From Rhexocercosporidium sp. MPI-PUGE-AT-0058 (Eukaryota > Ascomycota > Leotiomycetes > Helotiales), in contig JAGTJL010000005.1 in NCBI GenBank assembly GCA_020746875.1, forward strand, positions 2,232,001 through 2,296,000: a stretch of 64,000 bases of DNA, given 5' to 3'. The first letter of the stretch is position 1; the number at the start of each line of letters is the position of its first letter. Shown one piece after another: positions 34,987-48,000 of this stretch. The notes beneath the pieces are model-generated. The model was not told where the DNA came from and made no database searches. It worked only from the letters and a program-made list of their open reading frames with translations. A program made the position numbers and the translations under genes.

Positions 34987-36774
34987 TCAATGGCTCAGTC
35001 CCTTGGCTCTCGCTTGATCTACCCATCGCCAATACATATCCGCACTCCTCATCCGTAGCTTCTTACCCCACATGATCATCGGGAACATGGTCGCATTGCA
35101 AACACCAGCTATAACAGCCACAGTGATGAATGTATCTCTCTGTCCCATGGCATTTATCCATGGGGTAATTCCATAATTGATGGCAAAACTCAGCGTGTTC
35201 CTAATGAGAATAATGGTTGTGATGTGTTCGCCTCCAAGATCTCGGTAAGAGGAAGTTGCATACTGAATAGCAGTAGAGAGGCAGAGGGTAGATGAGATAG
35301 CAAGAACACCTTGTGCGAAGACCATGCCGAACCAGTGGATTTTTGCTGCGCCTCCGAGACCCCAGAGCAGCATTGCGAACGGGACTGCGAAAAGGGAGGC
35401 CAAGAAAAGCCAAAGAATGTGCTCGGGCTCAGCGACTCCCTTGTTGCGACGAGCTAAACGCATTACCAGCTGTGGTCCTGCAAAGGCTACCCAAAGAGAC
35501 CTGAGTGAAATGTAAGTAGTAGTCTGGATGAGAAGCGGTGAAGTGACTTACCCAGCAACCATACCCACGACAGCACCAAAATACGCGAATCCAACATCAT
35601 TGCTGCCAAACCCATATACCAAGGTATATGTTGGACTGGCTGTAGCGTTCAGGATTCCTGGCCACACGAGAGCGTTTGTTCCGTACATGAAACCGGCCCA
35701 AGTGATAACAGGAAAGGTGAAGAATTTGAATGGAGCCCACATGATTTCCCAAACACGATTTGGACGCTTCTTATCGATCACGCTGAGTTTCTGCCAGAAC
35801 GTCTTGCGAGGGTAGATCACTTGGCCAGCCTCAATCGCTGCTGGGTCTGAGTTGACGACCGGAGTCTTCTCTGACGAAATTTTCTCGGACGAAGGAGCCA
35901 AACCATCAGACTGGGCAACATTGTCGGTGCTGCCTTCGGCACTGGTCGGAGAGACTTGGAGTTTGCGATCGAAATTGGTCTCTTCCATCAAGAAGAAACA
36001 GTACACGAAGGCCACAGACATACCAATGGCGCACCACCAAAGAGTCCATTCCCAACCTTGACCTGTGTTGATGAATGCTGCAAACACTGGAGCAAACTTG
36101 CCGGCAAAAGCGAGACTCAATCCATAGACTGCGAGATAAAGGGGTCGTTCGTGGGAAAACCAAATGTCTGTCATGCTGATCTCACATAGAGACTCAACAG
36201 GTGCACCAAAGAATCCCTAGAAATGTCAGCTGGAGAAGTCCAGAATTGTCCAGGAGCCAGACCTGGAGAATTTTGGTTGCGAGATATGGCCCATTGGTCG
36301 TGCAAAGTGGGGTTACTCCCATCAGAACAATGGAAACTGCCATTGAAATGAGGTAAGAAGGTCGCTTGCCGTATTGCAAAGCTAGAGCTTGCCAGACGAT
36401 ACATCCCCATCCGTAGAAGAGGAACATAGCCCCTGTTCCAGAAACCAGATCGCTGATTTTTAAATCCGTTGCTTTAGAAATTGGCGTCGTGACGGAATAG
36501 ACGGCCGAAGATGGAAATACCATCATGACTGTGTACATGACCATACATGATGTATGAAGCAATTTCCGCCGTTTCGTCCAATTTAGTGGATCTTCTGGGT
36601 CATCTTGAGAGCTGATTAACACAATGAAAGTCACGTGGTAAACTGGATCTGACCTGAGGGCATGGGAATCAAAACGACATCGTGAGCTGCATCCGAGTGC
36701 TTAACATGGAGCTCTCCCGTTGCATCAATAAGTTGAAGCGTTCCCGGCGCAGCTTTATCTTCAATGGCAACCAT
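34987..36774 (-). CDS. MFS transporter (DHA-type)
   Basis: A plasma-membrane or vacuolar transporter; substrate unknown. Exons (minus strand) are 36654-36774, 36263-36603, 35552-36216 and 34987-35500, about 546 aa; introns of 50, 46 and 51 nt keep frame. The N-terminus reads GTLQLIDATGE then IPMPSDDPEDPLNWTKR, the same signature as the MFS gene at 20.4 kb. The first helical block includes LQYGKRPSYLI between helices 2 and 3 and GFFGAPVESLCEISMTD at helices 4-5. A cytosolic loop rich in Ser, Glu and Lys (about residues 240-310) separates the halves. The second half contains VYGFGSNDVGFAYFGAVVGM and ends in a charged tail WVDQARAKGLSH. The acceptor of intron 1 was chosen to give SDDPEDPLNW. No lesion is seen, so this copy looks functional. 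Confidence 0.88.
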
Positions 36775-39700
36775 GATGAATTGATCTCAACGACGAAGTT
36801 GAAAATGTGAAGTACCAAAAGACAAGGTTTGAGGCGGAAGCCATAACCTTAAATATAAAGCCATGCCAAGTTCATCGATGTCTTGACAATAAATGGCCAG
36901 AGACTGATAACCGTGAAGATAGCTGTATCATGATACGGCGGGCGATCAGAGAGATAGGGCCGCGAGAGCACTTGCCCGTGAGGCAAAGGTGGGATGGAAC
37001 TAAAGTAGTGGCAAGACGACCTGGAACTCATCAATCTCAAAGGAATTTGATTGAAGGTAATGGAAAGCGGAATGTTGACAAGATCCATGCTAGGCACTGC
37101 CCAGACTTTTTTCGATGTAAACCGAGGTAGAAAGGGAAGGAGACGGCGGGAGACTGTCTTAAATCATATCGATTGAGACATCTGAAGAGTGTTCGGGTTA
37201 TCCGACGTACGCAAGATACATAGTTGGCAGCTAGAGACCGAATGAGACAATGATGCTGTCAAGCATAAGCTTCAAAGTTAACAGACCAGACTCCAGCAGT
37301 GACTAGATGGCACAAATACCACCCTTCCCTCGTTCCAACTGGCAGATGCAGAAAGGATCTGGAAAGCGCCCTTGTCTCGACTTGCCCAGAGATATCTCAT
37401 TCAGAGAAGATGGGATGATCTTCTCAGATTGGCTAGCTGATGATAATTGTGGTCCGACCGACTCAAGTAGATCTGTCGGTGGGGGTATCGTCGAAAAATC
37501 ATGCCCGTCGGGTGAGGCTCCACGGTGTCAATGATAACGAACCGCTTAAAAGCCTTATCCGTGGCGAATAATGTGTATTAATATAAGAGTGTTTGTTGTG
37601 TCCAGCCTGTGAGGCCTAGAGAGCCGATGGACCTAATCATAATGGTTCGGCTGAAGCAGTACTACATCTGCAGCTCTGCCAAGGAAAAGATGTGCTGCAT
37701 TTGAGGATCACACTCGTTCTACTCGACTTTAACAGTGGCGATAGTTACAGCGTATCAGAAAAGTCTTTTGCGTCCTTATTGACGTGGTAGATGTTTCCCT
37801 TTCGAAGAAGCTTGTCCAAATCCTTATCGCGCTAGTGGTGAGCACGTGTATTCTGGCCACAATATCAAACCTACTACATGTCTTTATAACGTGGAGTAAC
37901 GGCAATTGTATATCTCGAAATACATTGGCGATATTGCTCTGATATTATACGTACTGTCGTAGTCGTTACACCGGGAGAATTATCATGGATCACGTGCGCC
38001 AAGCTTTCATTGAGATGGTTGCAAAGATATTGCAAACCAAATGGATAAGTACTTGTTCTGTGTATATCAAGTCAGCCGGACGTGTTTGAATATGAATCTA
38101 CAATGCTGCTTCTCTATTATATCTCGTCAATTTGGTTTTCTCTGATCGGCGTTAGTCTCAAGTGATTCTTCAGCTACTAATTAGTGATTGACACAATGTT
38201 AGAACGTAGAGTCTGGAAGCATTGTTGAGAATTTGCAAGGATGCATCAATACTACTTAATGAAATCACTAGTAGCGGTCAATGTAGATGACTTAGATGTA
38301 TTTTTTAAATGCTTGGTTTCTGATACCAAAGGTGCAGCTCTTCCATAACCCAAGTAGCTCCGCTTATTGAAATCAAAATCCAAAAATCGGACCAGACGGA
38401 AGATCAACCTCGGACTATCGCCTGGAAGATGAAAGTGATTCCATACTGAAATACTAATTATCTCATGAAGCAAATTGAGTTCTAGGAAATGGAGCTCAAG
38501 GGAGAGAGCGCGGGGTCTAGGGCTTATGCTACTCAACATAATCTTAGTCGCCTCATATATTTGCTCATGAATGAAATAGCAAACCAAACAATGAGGTGGA
38601 AATTCAATGTCAAAGCACAGTAAGCAAAGCATGAGGTCATCTAGACTTCGGAAGATTAGGATGCAGTCACTTCCAGATACATGCACGGGACTTAGTCAGA
38701 GTCAACACTACTGCAAGGAGGTAATCAGGAATGGGAATAATGCGGAAAGCTAATTTCTATTGCGAGAAGCTACCCAAAGAAGGCAAGACTCATTAGAATT
38801 ATCCAGATTCCGGGAGATTGGGAAAAGGTGCTGAAGTGAGATCTTGGTTTCCGTATGCTGACAGGACTCTACATCTCGTTTCTGTACGCAAATAAATGAG
38901 CTTGTCACTACTTCCCAATCGAATCGTCTATGGCCGAATCTTATCGAACCCCCTTTGCCAACATCCTCCTGCGGGGAACAAAATGACACCAACAACCTTG
39001 GCTTTTCACTTCTGGCTTTCCTCTTAGACAGTTTTGCGCTCTGCTTGAAACGATGAACCACTCCATTTCCTACCTAGCCCCTAAACCCCCCTTCTTGATT
39101 AATAATTAAATTTGTACACAGCCTGGAACTTATATTTAGTCTCTACAGGTCTACATAAATATTTCGAATTTGAATATCTCTGTGAAACTCCCATTTGATT
39201 TTTTGTACGACCTCGCTCCGCCATTCTAGATCTATAACCTCTCCCAAGCACATACCGGTTATGAAGAGCGGTACTCGCCTCACTCGTCCGAAAAGTAATG
39301 TCTAATGAGAGACGACGTGAAAAGGAGATACCCACCATCTTTAGAGACTGCCCAATTGACATAATTCTATCGTAAGACTTAAAGCCACCAGATTCTGACC
39401 GAGCTGGAGAAATGAAAGTCTTCATGTGACTTTCGACGGAGATTTCGACAGTTCCTTGGCCCAATTGCCATTTATCATGGTAAACAACTATTAATAGCAT
39501 TCCACTAATCTACCATGATTTTGTAACGTCAGCTCTCAGTTTATACATCTATCGTGACAGCCAACCACCATGTATTGCAAAGCCAAATATTCAGCCTTAC
39601 TTGCGATTTGTTCAGCTTTCTGTTAACTTTAAAGATACTTTACTCTCTGGGCTCCTGTGCTGTTCTTCAATTTACCCTCTCGGATTTCCATGCTTTTCAT

Positions 39701-41580
39701 GATACCGAATATGCTCATACGCGGCGTATATTTCGTAAAGGGAAACGAGGCGCAGCTTGGAACATCTCTTACATACCCAGGTCGGATGTTTACGCCTCGC
39801 TTAATTGATATGTCTCCATCCTCCCTAGACGCGGCGGTAACTTAATGATGGTCTAGCCGCAGCAGACCAGATCCACAGAGTCGAACGAACCCAGGTCCTT
39901 GAAACCCACTATCCCACACTTCTTCTTTATCCCTATGAACCAGATCGAACCCCTTAACGCTATCAGACATCAATCCGCAGTCCTCTTACCGCCAAAATTT
40001 ATAACTTTCCAGCCCGCAACCTCGCCAAAACTTTTCCCAACAAATTGCTTTCCCACCCCCAGGCACTTTACATCATAAAGTCCAGTCCCAAAAGAATCAA
40101 AAGTTCTTCGCATCTAACGACAAATTTATCGCTAACTTGACCCGCTATAGTATCACTGCTCATCTGATTGCGTCTACCTGGCTCGTGCATTTAGTGCGCA
40201 GTAATGTAATTCCTAGAAGAGAAAGACCGGAGAATGCAGGTGTGGGAGGCCAAGCAGGGAAGGACAGAGATCTAAGAGAAGAAACATTGAGCCACATTTT
40301 GTAACGCAACCCCCATCGCTTTCGGCTGACAGGCATGATTGATGTGTCTGGTTTGACACTCTCAGCAACGACGAACCACTATCTCATCTCTACTACCTCG
40401 AAACTCCCTAGCCCCCCCCCTCTCTTTCATCCACAGTGGCCATAGATCGAAGTCCGAAGCAATGACGATTCGATGAACCTCGTAAGCCTAGGCTTCAGAT
40501 GAAATCTATCTGTGACCTTCAATTTTGCTTTGAGTGGCCCTGAGTTCCTGCGAGGACCTCAAGAAATTTGGAATTCGTTGTCAAATTTGAATTCGGGACG
40601 TCTTCAAGTCAATTTTGCCGTCGAGTTGTTGACGGTATGAGCCTGTCCTCTACAGAAAGCACGTCGAAACAAACTTATTCGAGGAAGGTAGGAACAACTC
40701 ATTAGCAACGATCACTTCAAAGGAAACGGGGGGCAAGAATCAGAAGGGTATACAGAAATGAGAATAGAGTAACGTAACAGCAAAAGTTCTTCTACATGAG
40801 TACGTAGCATTTGCCAATTTGAATTTAAGTAAGGGCCACGTCATAGAACCATTACCTGTTCAAGTTACCTATCACTTAGGGACAATCTATTCATCTTCGT
40901 TTAATATTCCTCTATCGTTGGCGCACTCTGAAAGATGTTTGCAAATGTCAGTGTTAGAGATCTTGATCGAGATGAAATGGAGAAAAACTTTCTGCTTCGT
41001 GATCTTGGCCAGATATTTATAGCCACAGACGGTCCCAATCTTCCCTAAATAACTCGACGTTCTATGGAATTCAAGATCGTCAACAAGCCTAGCGGGGATT
41101 TCAAATACCTTCATCGATTTCGACTGGACGCTACCTAATACGCAAGGTAGATAAATTAGTGGATGGCTTTGTGAGTGAAGGAGGTAAGAGGCAGGGTTCA
41201 CCTTGCCACAGAGAGACGGTGAGAGTGTGACAAGTTGATTGCACATTAAGGAGAAAAAGTCTTACCGGATCCAAACTTGCCAGGACACGCCACGCGGAGC
41301 CTTTGGAAGCTCTGTATGCTTTCCATTTGGTCGATCACAGGAAAAATCGAACATGTTGCATAAGTTCTCGTTTAATATGGATCCAAAGGCTTCTAACTAG
41401 TTGGGGATAGAACCGGCAACTACTAAAATGATCGTAAGTAGGGTCCGCAAAATAAATCAAGATGCTTATGGGGATAAGTGTTGAGGCTTACCCGTGGCAG
41501 CTTCCAACACCCTTCCTCCATCTCCCACAAACATAGCCGATCATCGACTGATTTACCCAGTAACAGGGGTGTCAGAGTAG
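36775..41580. other. 4.8 kb gene-free region
   Basis: AT-richer DNA upstream of the MFS gene. Open frames of up to about 144 codons occur (38252-38686 minus, 39099-39500 minus) but have no recognisable motif, splice structure or repeated domain. No transposon ends were found. A run of nine C occurs at about 40412-40420. Confidence 0.45.
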
Positions 41581-42167
41581 GAATCTGCACGTAAGGTGAG
41601 ATGAAGCAGCCGAGTCAGGTTCAATTTCGAAATGGATACTTTGCATCTGGACTGGGGCTACGAACATGTTGAGGACGAAGACCGGAAAATTGGAGCTCCT
41701 CTCTAAATTCCTCGCACAGTCTGAGCGAGGATTTGAAGAAAGTCCAAAGCCTTGCGCTGCACCAAAACGAACTTCCCGATTGCCTCCTGGCCGATGGCTA
41801 CATTGATGTGATCTTGCAGCGATTCGGTAATGTGGAGAATCTGACCATGGTTATCCGAAACCCCAACAGAGATACGTCTAATATCATGTTTCTCGAGATA
41901 TCGGAGCGTGCTGTACATCCCTGGTACTCGAATGACCGCAATGGTCAGGCGTTACATCCTGCTCTGGAAGATGTGTGTCCTGGCTTGGAAGATATTTTTC
42001 TTCTTGAAGGGCTGCGGAGTGAGTCTGAACGGATATGGCAGCAGACACCATATGTAGACATCGACCGACCAAGAGTCAAGTCTGAAATTTCGTTAGGCGG
42101 TGAGCAGATGACCTGGAAGGAGCCTCATCTACAGTTCAATCCAGTGCTAGGGTTTGCAGTATTTTAG
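41581..42167 (+). pseudogene. Truncated, frameshifted 2EXR-type paralogue
   Basis: A partial copy of the 2EXR gene 0.9 kb downstream. It begins inside the protein at FNFEMDTLHLDWG (intact gene: FNFDLDTLYLDWG), breaks with TAA at 41704-41706 and a frame change, and resumes as SEDLKKVQSLALHQNEL (intact: SDDVKRVQNLALHNNSL). It continues through ILQRFGNVENLTMVI to a stop at 42165. The N-terminal 2EXR motif is missing. The order and spacing of matching blocks are those of the intact gene, so this is a decayed tandem relative rather than an exon of another gene. Confidence 0.65.
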
Positions 42168-43068
42168 ATGAGAGTGGTTGTGCTGTGGTCAATCTGAGTT
42201 TTGATCCTCTCGCCTAGTCTGGGTTGATTGTGGGTGTCTAGGGCTAGCTCTTCAAATATCGACACGTACCCCAAATGGCATTGGAAAAAGCATGAGGATC
42301 GAGGAATATAATGCATGTTCGATGAATTAGAGAACGATGTCTGACTGTTGACGTACGTGGGAAACCCACGAAATTGGCAAGCCAGGAAGTGGAGCGCTAG
42401 TGAGAAGCATTGAAAGAAATAGAACGGTTCGGTCTTGATACCTCGCAGTATGTGTACTTAAGATCTTATGGAAGGAGAATCTCACACTATTGTCATCTGC
42501 AGCTCTGATATACTAATCGTGTAGTCCTATCCCGCCATCTTACCAGCAGCAGCGGCCTGCACAGGGACAAGGAAGTTCCGAAAGATACCTTGAACATTGG
42601 AGAGGAAAAGAATACCTCAATGTATACATACACCTACACGCTTATTCTTCTTACCTCATCTTCCCTCTATGCGCTCGAGCATCATTCCTTTCCAACACCT
42701 CGTTTTTAATGCAGTAAAACGTTTGAAAAGCTGTGTACTAAAGAGTCCACGAGGCACGTGACATCACCTGCCTCTCGGGTGGTGATCCATCCAGTGCTGC
42801 GTTCGCGTTTTCCTCTCTTCACCGCAATTCTAACCTTCGGCTTCGCAACATACCACATGCCTCTCAATTTCTTGTAAATCGAGCAACACGCGAGTTTGTT
42901 TGATTGAATTCTACTAGAGCCCTTTCTAATTCGGATTCAAGTTCCATCCTTTTTGTTGTCTCGGATTGCGATTGAACTGCTCCCCCCTTCAAAAACAACG
43001 AAACCCGTCTATGCTGGGGCTAGTCCCAGGTTATAGAAACCCCAAAGCGCCTACTAAATCTCAACAAC
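42168..43068. other. Intergenic / 2EXR gene promoter
   Basis: Spacer between the broken and intact 2EXR genes. No coding feature is supported. Confidence 0.5.
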
Positions 43069-44463
43069 ATGTCCACAGCTCAAAATTCAGCCAGTCAACC
43101 TGTGACGGCAATATGCTTCCCTCAATTCCCGTCCTTTCCATTGGAAATCCGTCAGCTCATCTGGCAAGCCGCCGCCGTCCCGCGAATCGTATATCTCGAG
43201 AAAATAGAACAGCCCACGCACATGTGCTCTAGGGTCTGGTCGCAAACACAAATCGACGGGCCTGATAGGATGGGATTTTTTGATCTAGACCATCAGCCTG
43301 AGTCAGCTCGAGTGGGATACGGTCCGCTTCCGATCTGGGGATTTCGAAGCAGGAGCGTGCCCGTGCTGTTCTACGTATGCAGAGAGTCGTACAATATGGC
43401 GCTGAGTATATACTCTAGATGCTTCGGGACTGGATGTTCAGCTCCTGCGACGTGGTTCAACTTCGATTTAGATACGTTGTACTTAGATTGGGGGGTGGCT
43501 GAGAACCGGGGTGCGGAACCACCTGATCTACCACTTGAGTTTTCCTTGATGGACCTCAGTGACGATGTCAAACGAGTACAGAATCTAGCATTGCACAATA
43601 ACTCTCTGGTGGATTTTGATCTAGATCGAATATTGCGCCACTGTGGCAACGTGCGCAGTCTCACCATGGTACCTAAATTGATAGACGTGACTGATTTCAC
43701 GAGTCTCGACTACCTAGACGAGGAAGATGGCCTCGAAGCTCTAGACTATCTCGTTGAAGATGGGGAGGAGGATGTTAGACTTCATCCTATCATTCAATCA
43801 GAGCATCCAGAATGGGAAAGCGAATATAACAACAATCTTCTCTGGGCGGACGGCGCTAGGCTCTGGTCTGTCTGGAATACCGCGTTCTTTGTTGCTGAGA
43901 GAATGAATCAACACCCAACGAATCCTGGAAACTCCAGCCAATTGAAGTGGGCAAGACCTCGTCTTCACCTAAGGCCGATCGTCACTCCTCACCAGAAATT
44001 CGACATTCTTCATCGGAAGCAGCTGTTCGACGCAGAGCGCCAAGGGGGGAAAATGACAGTATCGTTGATGGCAATGAACTTTGACACTCTTGAACTGTCT
44101 GTCCCTCTCCTGACGACCTTGGCGGAACTCATCGCCTTATTCTGTCAAGCCAAGGATATCGATGTCTTGAAGCATGGCGGCACCTACACATTCGAGCCGC
44201 TGATTCACAGCTTCGACGACAATGAACGATACTCGAATCCGGGACATGATCGAGGCCTCACTGCGTTTTCCTTCTTTCGTACACCGGAAGAGAAAGTGAG
44301 GTTTTGCATATATTTCCGTCAGGGAAGTCCTCAACGACCCCATTGTACGATATGGATGTGCGAGCAGACGCAGTGTCCACATACTGAAGAATGGGAGCGC
44401 AAGATCTGGATGGAGACTGGGGATGATTGGGGCTTACGAGGCATGTTCGATAAACCTCGATAA
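43069..44463 (+). CDS. 2EXR domain-containing protein
   Basis: A member of a large fungal family of unknown function, expanded in leotiomycetes and often lineage-specific. Single exon, 464 aa. The 2EXR motif lies near the N-terminus at about residues 15-45: FPQFPSFPLEIRQLIWQAA, then RIVYLEKIE. A conserved VLFYVCRESYNMALSIY segment follows, then WFNFDLDTLYLDWG and VQNLALHNNSL, which are characteristic of this group. The C-terminal half (about 250-464) is less conserved; it holds ERMNQHPTNPG and ends DDWGLRGMFDKPR. No signal peptide, membrane helix or catalytic motif is seen. The start is the first ATG of the frame, just upstream of the motif. A decayed relative lies directly upstream. Confidence 0.82.
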   Translation: MSTAQNSASQPVTAICFPQFPSFPLEIRQLIWQAAAVPRIVYLEKIEQPTHMCSRVWSQTQIDGPDRMGFFDLDHQPESARVGYGPLPIWGFRSRSVPVLFYVCRESYNMALSIYSRCFGTGCSAPATWFNFDLDTLYLDWGVAENRGAEPPDLPLEFSLMDLSDDVKRVQNLALHNNSLVDFDLDRILRHCGNVRSLTMVPKLIDVTDFTSLDYLDEEDGLEALDYLVEDGEEDVRLHPIIQSEHPEWESEYNNNLLWADGARLWSVWNTAFFVAERMNQHPTNPGNSSQLKWARPRLHLRPIVTPHQKFDILHRKQLFDAERQGGKMTVSLMAMNFDTLELSVPLLTTLAELIALFCQAKDIDVLKHGGTYTFEPLIHSFDDNERYSNPGHDRGLTAFSFFRTPEEKVRFCIYFRQGSPQRPHCTIWMCEQTQCPHTEEWERKIWMETGDDWGLRGMFDKPR

Positions 44464-47400
44464 ACTTCGAGGGACATGAGAGTAAGACCGTCTTGTGAAG
44501 GAGAAAGGAATTGAGCTCTTAGTATGAAACTGTGGGGTGAATTCGAGCTATGAGATTGAGGCAAGGTACTGGAAGAATTTCCATGCGGAACTACTTTACA
44601 GAGTGGGTCTGATTTGGAGGGTGAGAGACACATCGGGTGATCTCTAAGGTTGTTCTCTATTGCCACAACCGTACTTCCCAATTAAATGTCATCTCAAAAG
44701 TCAATGAATGTGTGGTGTCCAAAATGACATATTTGTTTCGGGCTATAACTATCTCGTGTGCTACCTTAGAAGAGCGATTGTAAGATTATGTTTGACCTCA
44801 GAAATAGAATCAACAACTCCGCTGATGGCTAGGGGCAGCATTTTTGCTAAACTAGAAGCCAGTATGAACTGGAAATAAAACAAGCCGCCATAAGCCTACA
44901 ACGACGGTGGAGGAACGACAAAACTACTGGATGATACAACATGATGACAGCATACACGACAGACAATGACAGCTCACAAAACAGAGGATAATCACAAGCC
45001 TGGATTTATCACCCGAGATACAACAGTCGATACATAATGCACAATGACAAGAATCCGATATGACAAGAAGCGATGCAAACAATCGAACGTGGAAGATACT
45101 GTATGGCTTCCAAACACTTCGGTCCCTCGTGTAATCTTCTCCCCTAGAAAACCCTAGACATATTACAATAAGAAAGCCGTGAAACCAAGTGCCCAAAGAC
45201 AAAAGAATCCCACTAGAGATCAGCTGAGGACAAAAAAGATGGCATTCCCAAAGAATTGAAAAACAGGACAAGTGGTCTGGATAACCAAGGTACCTATCAT
45301 ATTCTAGAAACTGTTACTTGAACGAACTTGACTTGGCAACATTTTAGAGGGCGATGAGGCAATTCCCGCGCCGGACGTAAGATCGGTAGAAGTAGAACCA
45401 CGGTACTGTAGTGAGACGAAAAATGCGATCATACACCGACGAACTGACATAAGAGCATGATGAAATCCCGAGACCATAGACAAGGAGACACAGAAGAAGC
45501 GATCTGGAATCTTCGAAGCACTAAAGGCATTTTCTGGAACGAATGTAGAAATACTCATTGAAAAATGTTGCTTACGTCTGGGTCCAGTACCGATGAGGTA
45601 ATTACCGCATTAGTGACAGGTACTAGAGATTCTCGAATAAGCGTAGAATAACCCTAGAAAGCAGACAAACGATTCCAGAACAACCGGAAACGTCGTTGAG
45701 GTATTTAAAACCACAGACAAGAGAAAAAAGGGAACGCTACTTTAAAAAACCCTTCTCGAGCAAACCCGTTACTCGAAGGAGCCTCAAAAGCCTCACTTGT
45801 ACTGGATTGCAAGTGAGGGATTTACCACACTACGATAATTAACGCAGGATGGGCAAGAGGGGCGCTAGAAAGATTCTAGAAGGCCGGAAGAATACACGCA
45901 TGCATGCAGGGAGCCAGGCAGTATCCGATTTTCCGAATAGCCGCATCGCATCGCATCGAATTTTATCGTGTCGCATTTTCTCACTCCCTCATTCATCCGT
46001 CAATACCTCCCTACCTAGGTCACAACTGGAATCAAAATATCTCGTCGTGTACTATACAGTATGAGGGAATTTCTTGCACCTCTTCACCGACTCTCCTTCC
46101 CTCCCTCTTTCTCAAACCCCGTAAGCGAGCGAGCGAACGAGCAAGCGGAACGAACACCGCACCATACCGCTCCAAGAACCTCCAAGAAAAATCCAGAATG
46201 ATTCCAAGACACGTTTCCATTTAGGCAACCTTCTAGAAGCTCTCCTCGTATACAAAAAGAAACACCCGGAAGAATCCATCCGTCCATCCCTCGTCTTCTA
46301 AGCTCCAGACGAAGAAGCTCCAAGCTTCTTTCTTGGAAAGCGGAAGATCTCGGTCGGCACTTGCTTGCTTACTCTCCGTACTTGCTTGTCCTTGGTTGGT
46401 CTGTCTGCTGGTACAGTACGAAACTGTAGAGGACGAAAAGCAGCGTTTTAGAAGAAACACTGGTCTGGTAGTTATACTGACTGACCAATGAAAAGAAAGG
46501 ATTTACTCTTTAATGTAGTGGAGAGCGAGGATATTCTCCATTCTTGCTTCTTGCTTCTTGCGGTAGATCCGTATCGGGACTGTAGGATTAGAGATCCTAT
46601 CTTCTTTACTTTTTACTAGATTACTTTTACTAGATATAATATACCCCAAGTCCGCAAGTACGGTAAGACAGACAGGTAGATACAGTACACAAGTTCCGTG
46701 TTCTGGCGGTCTGCGATGCAATACAATACAAAAAAATACAATGCAAGACACATAAATGTGGGGTGGAGATTCGATTCGCTTCGTCACGAGTCAGTATTCG
46801 AGATCTTTACGGAATTACTCCATACGTAAGTACTTCGTACTTCCACGGAGTAAGTACTTCTAAGTGTATCTCCATCCAAGTCTCGGCGAAAGGGCTTATA
46901 TCGGACCGGTACAGTAGTCTTGGTCTTGGTTGCGGTTGCGGTATTTTCCCTTTCCTTCCTTCTTCAAGGAGCAGGGACCGAACGGAGCTTGCTCGCTCCC
47001 TCGGCTGATTCTCGCGTTCCGTTTCGTTTGGTGTGGCGTGGTGTGGTTTGGTGTGGTTTGGTTTTTGTGGGAAGAGTGGAGAGCTTGTGTGGATCCGACA
47101 CCTAACTTGCATGACCTACCCTGGGAGGTTTTTTGTGAGATGGTCTATTTAGGTTATGAGTAAGGTAACGGACCGAAGGTGAAGGCGGTGAGACGAGATG
47201 CGTGGGATGATCGCTAAAATCTCTTTTTGTGTGTGTGGATGTGGAGTGGCCTTTTGAGAGAGACTAGGGGGAGAGCACGAGGGCATGAGAGAATGCACTA
47301 CTTACTGCATTGTGTACTGTGAAGTGGTGCAGCGCAAACCGATTAAATGAGGTTATGTACAGTAGCGGAGTAGTGGGGTGGGTGAGATATGTATTGGTGG

Positions 47401-48000
47401 GGTCTGATATTGGACATGGGATGGGACATTTAAGATTGTGGTTCGTCTCTCGGAGAGGATCTCGGAGCGGAGAGGGGCGGTTGAGACCTAGCTTTTTGGG
47501 TTTTGCTTGGGAGATGAGGATGTGGATTTCAATGTGGATTTGCATGCAGGTACTGGACAGCGATTGCAGCAGGTGCATGGTGGTTGCTGGGGTGAGTAGA
47601 TGGAGAAGGGAAGTAAGTGAGCACGAGAGCGTTGTTAAGATGTCAATTGCAGGGAAGATTAGATGAAGAAGTCACAGAGAACAATCACATCACAATGCAA
47701 GTAGGCACTCATAGATAATTAACATAGAAAAATTTATTTGTTTGTGGTATCACCCTGACACCATTACCCTTGAAATCTAGACAACAACATATGTCAAAAA
47801 AGGAGGTTAATTACACACTAAAAATCGCACAACCACAGATACAACAAGAAAACCTGACACATGACACGATTCAAAACATTGTGACCGTCAACCATAAACA
47901 ACAGCTCCGTATCCAGTCAGAGACGTTAGTGAGAGGTAGGGAGCATGTCTGTTGACTATAGGATGATGATCGTATGTGATGACGAGCGAGAGTAGATTGT
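44464..48000. other. 3.5 kb intergenic region
   Basis: Holds the 2EXR and PMA 3' regions (the two genes converge). It contains a perfect 9-bp hairpin at about 45791-45818 and a cluster of AAGTACTT-type palindromes near 46815-46865. Many short frames are open, but none shows family motifs. Confidence 0.5.
45791..45818. repeat. Perfect 9-bp inverted repeat (hairpin)
   Basis: CCTCACTTG is followed after ten bases by its exact complement CAAGTGAGG. It is isolated from any coding region and could be a transcript-end hairpin or the residue of a short element. Confidence 0.6.

Noticed and set aside
17031..36774. Secondary-metabolite gene cluster
   Set aside because: Transporters and a reductase are present, but no polyketide synthase, peptide synthetase, terpene cyclase or pathway regulator is seen.
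38252..38686. 144-codon minus-strand open frame
   Set aside because: No recognisable domain, no neighbouring exons, and AT-rich surroundings where chance frames of this length occur.
39099..39500. 133-codon minus-strand open frame
   Set aside because: No family motif and no splice partners; treated as chance.
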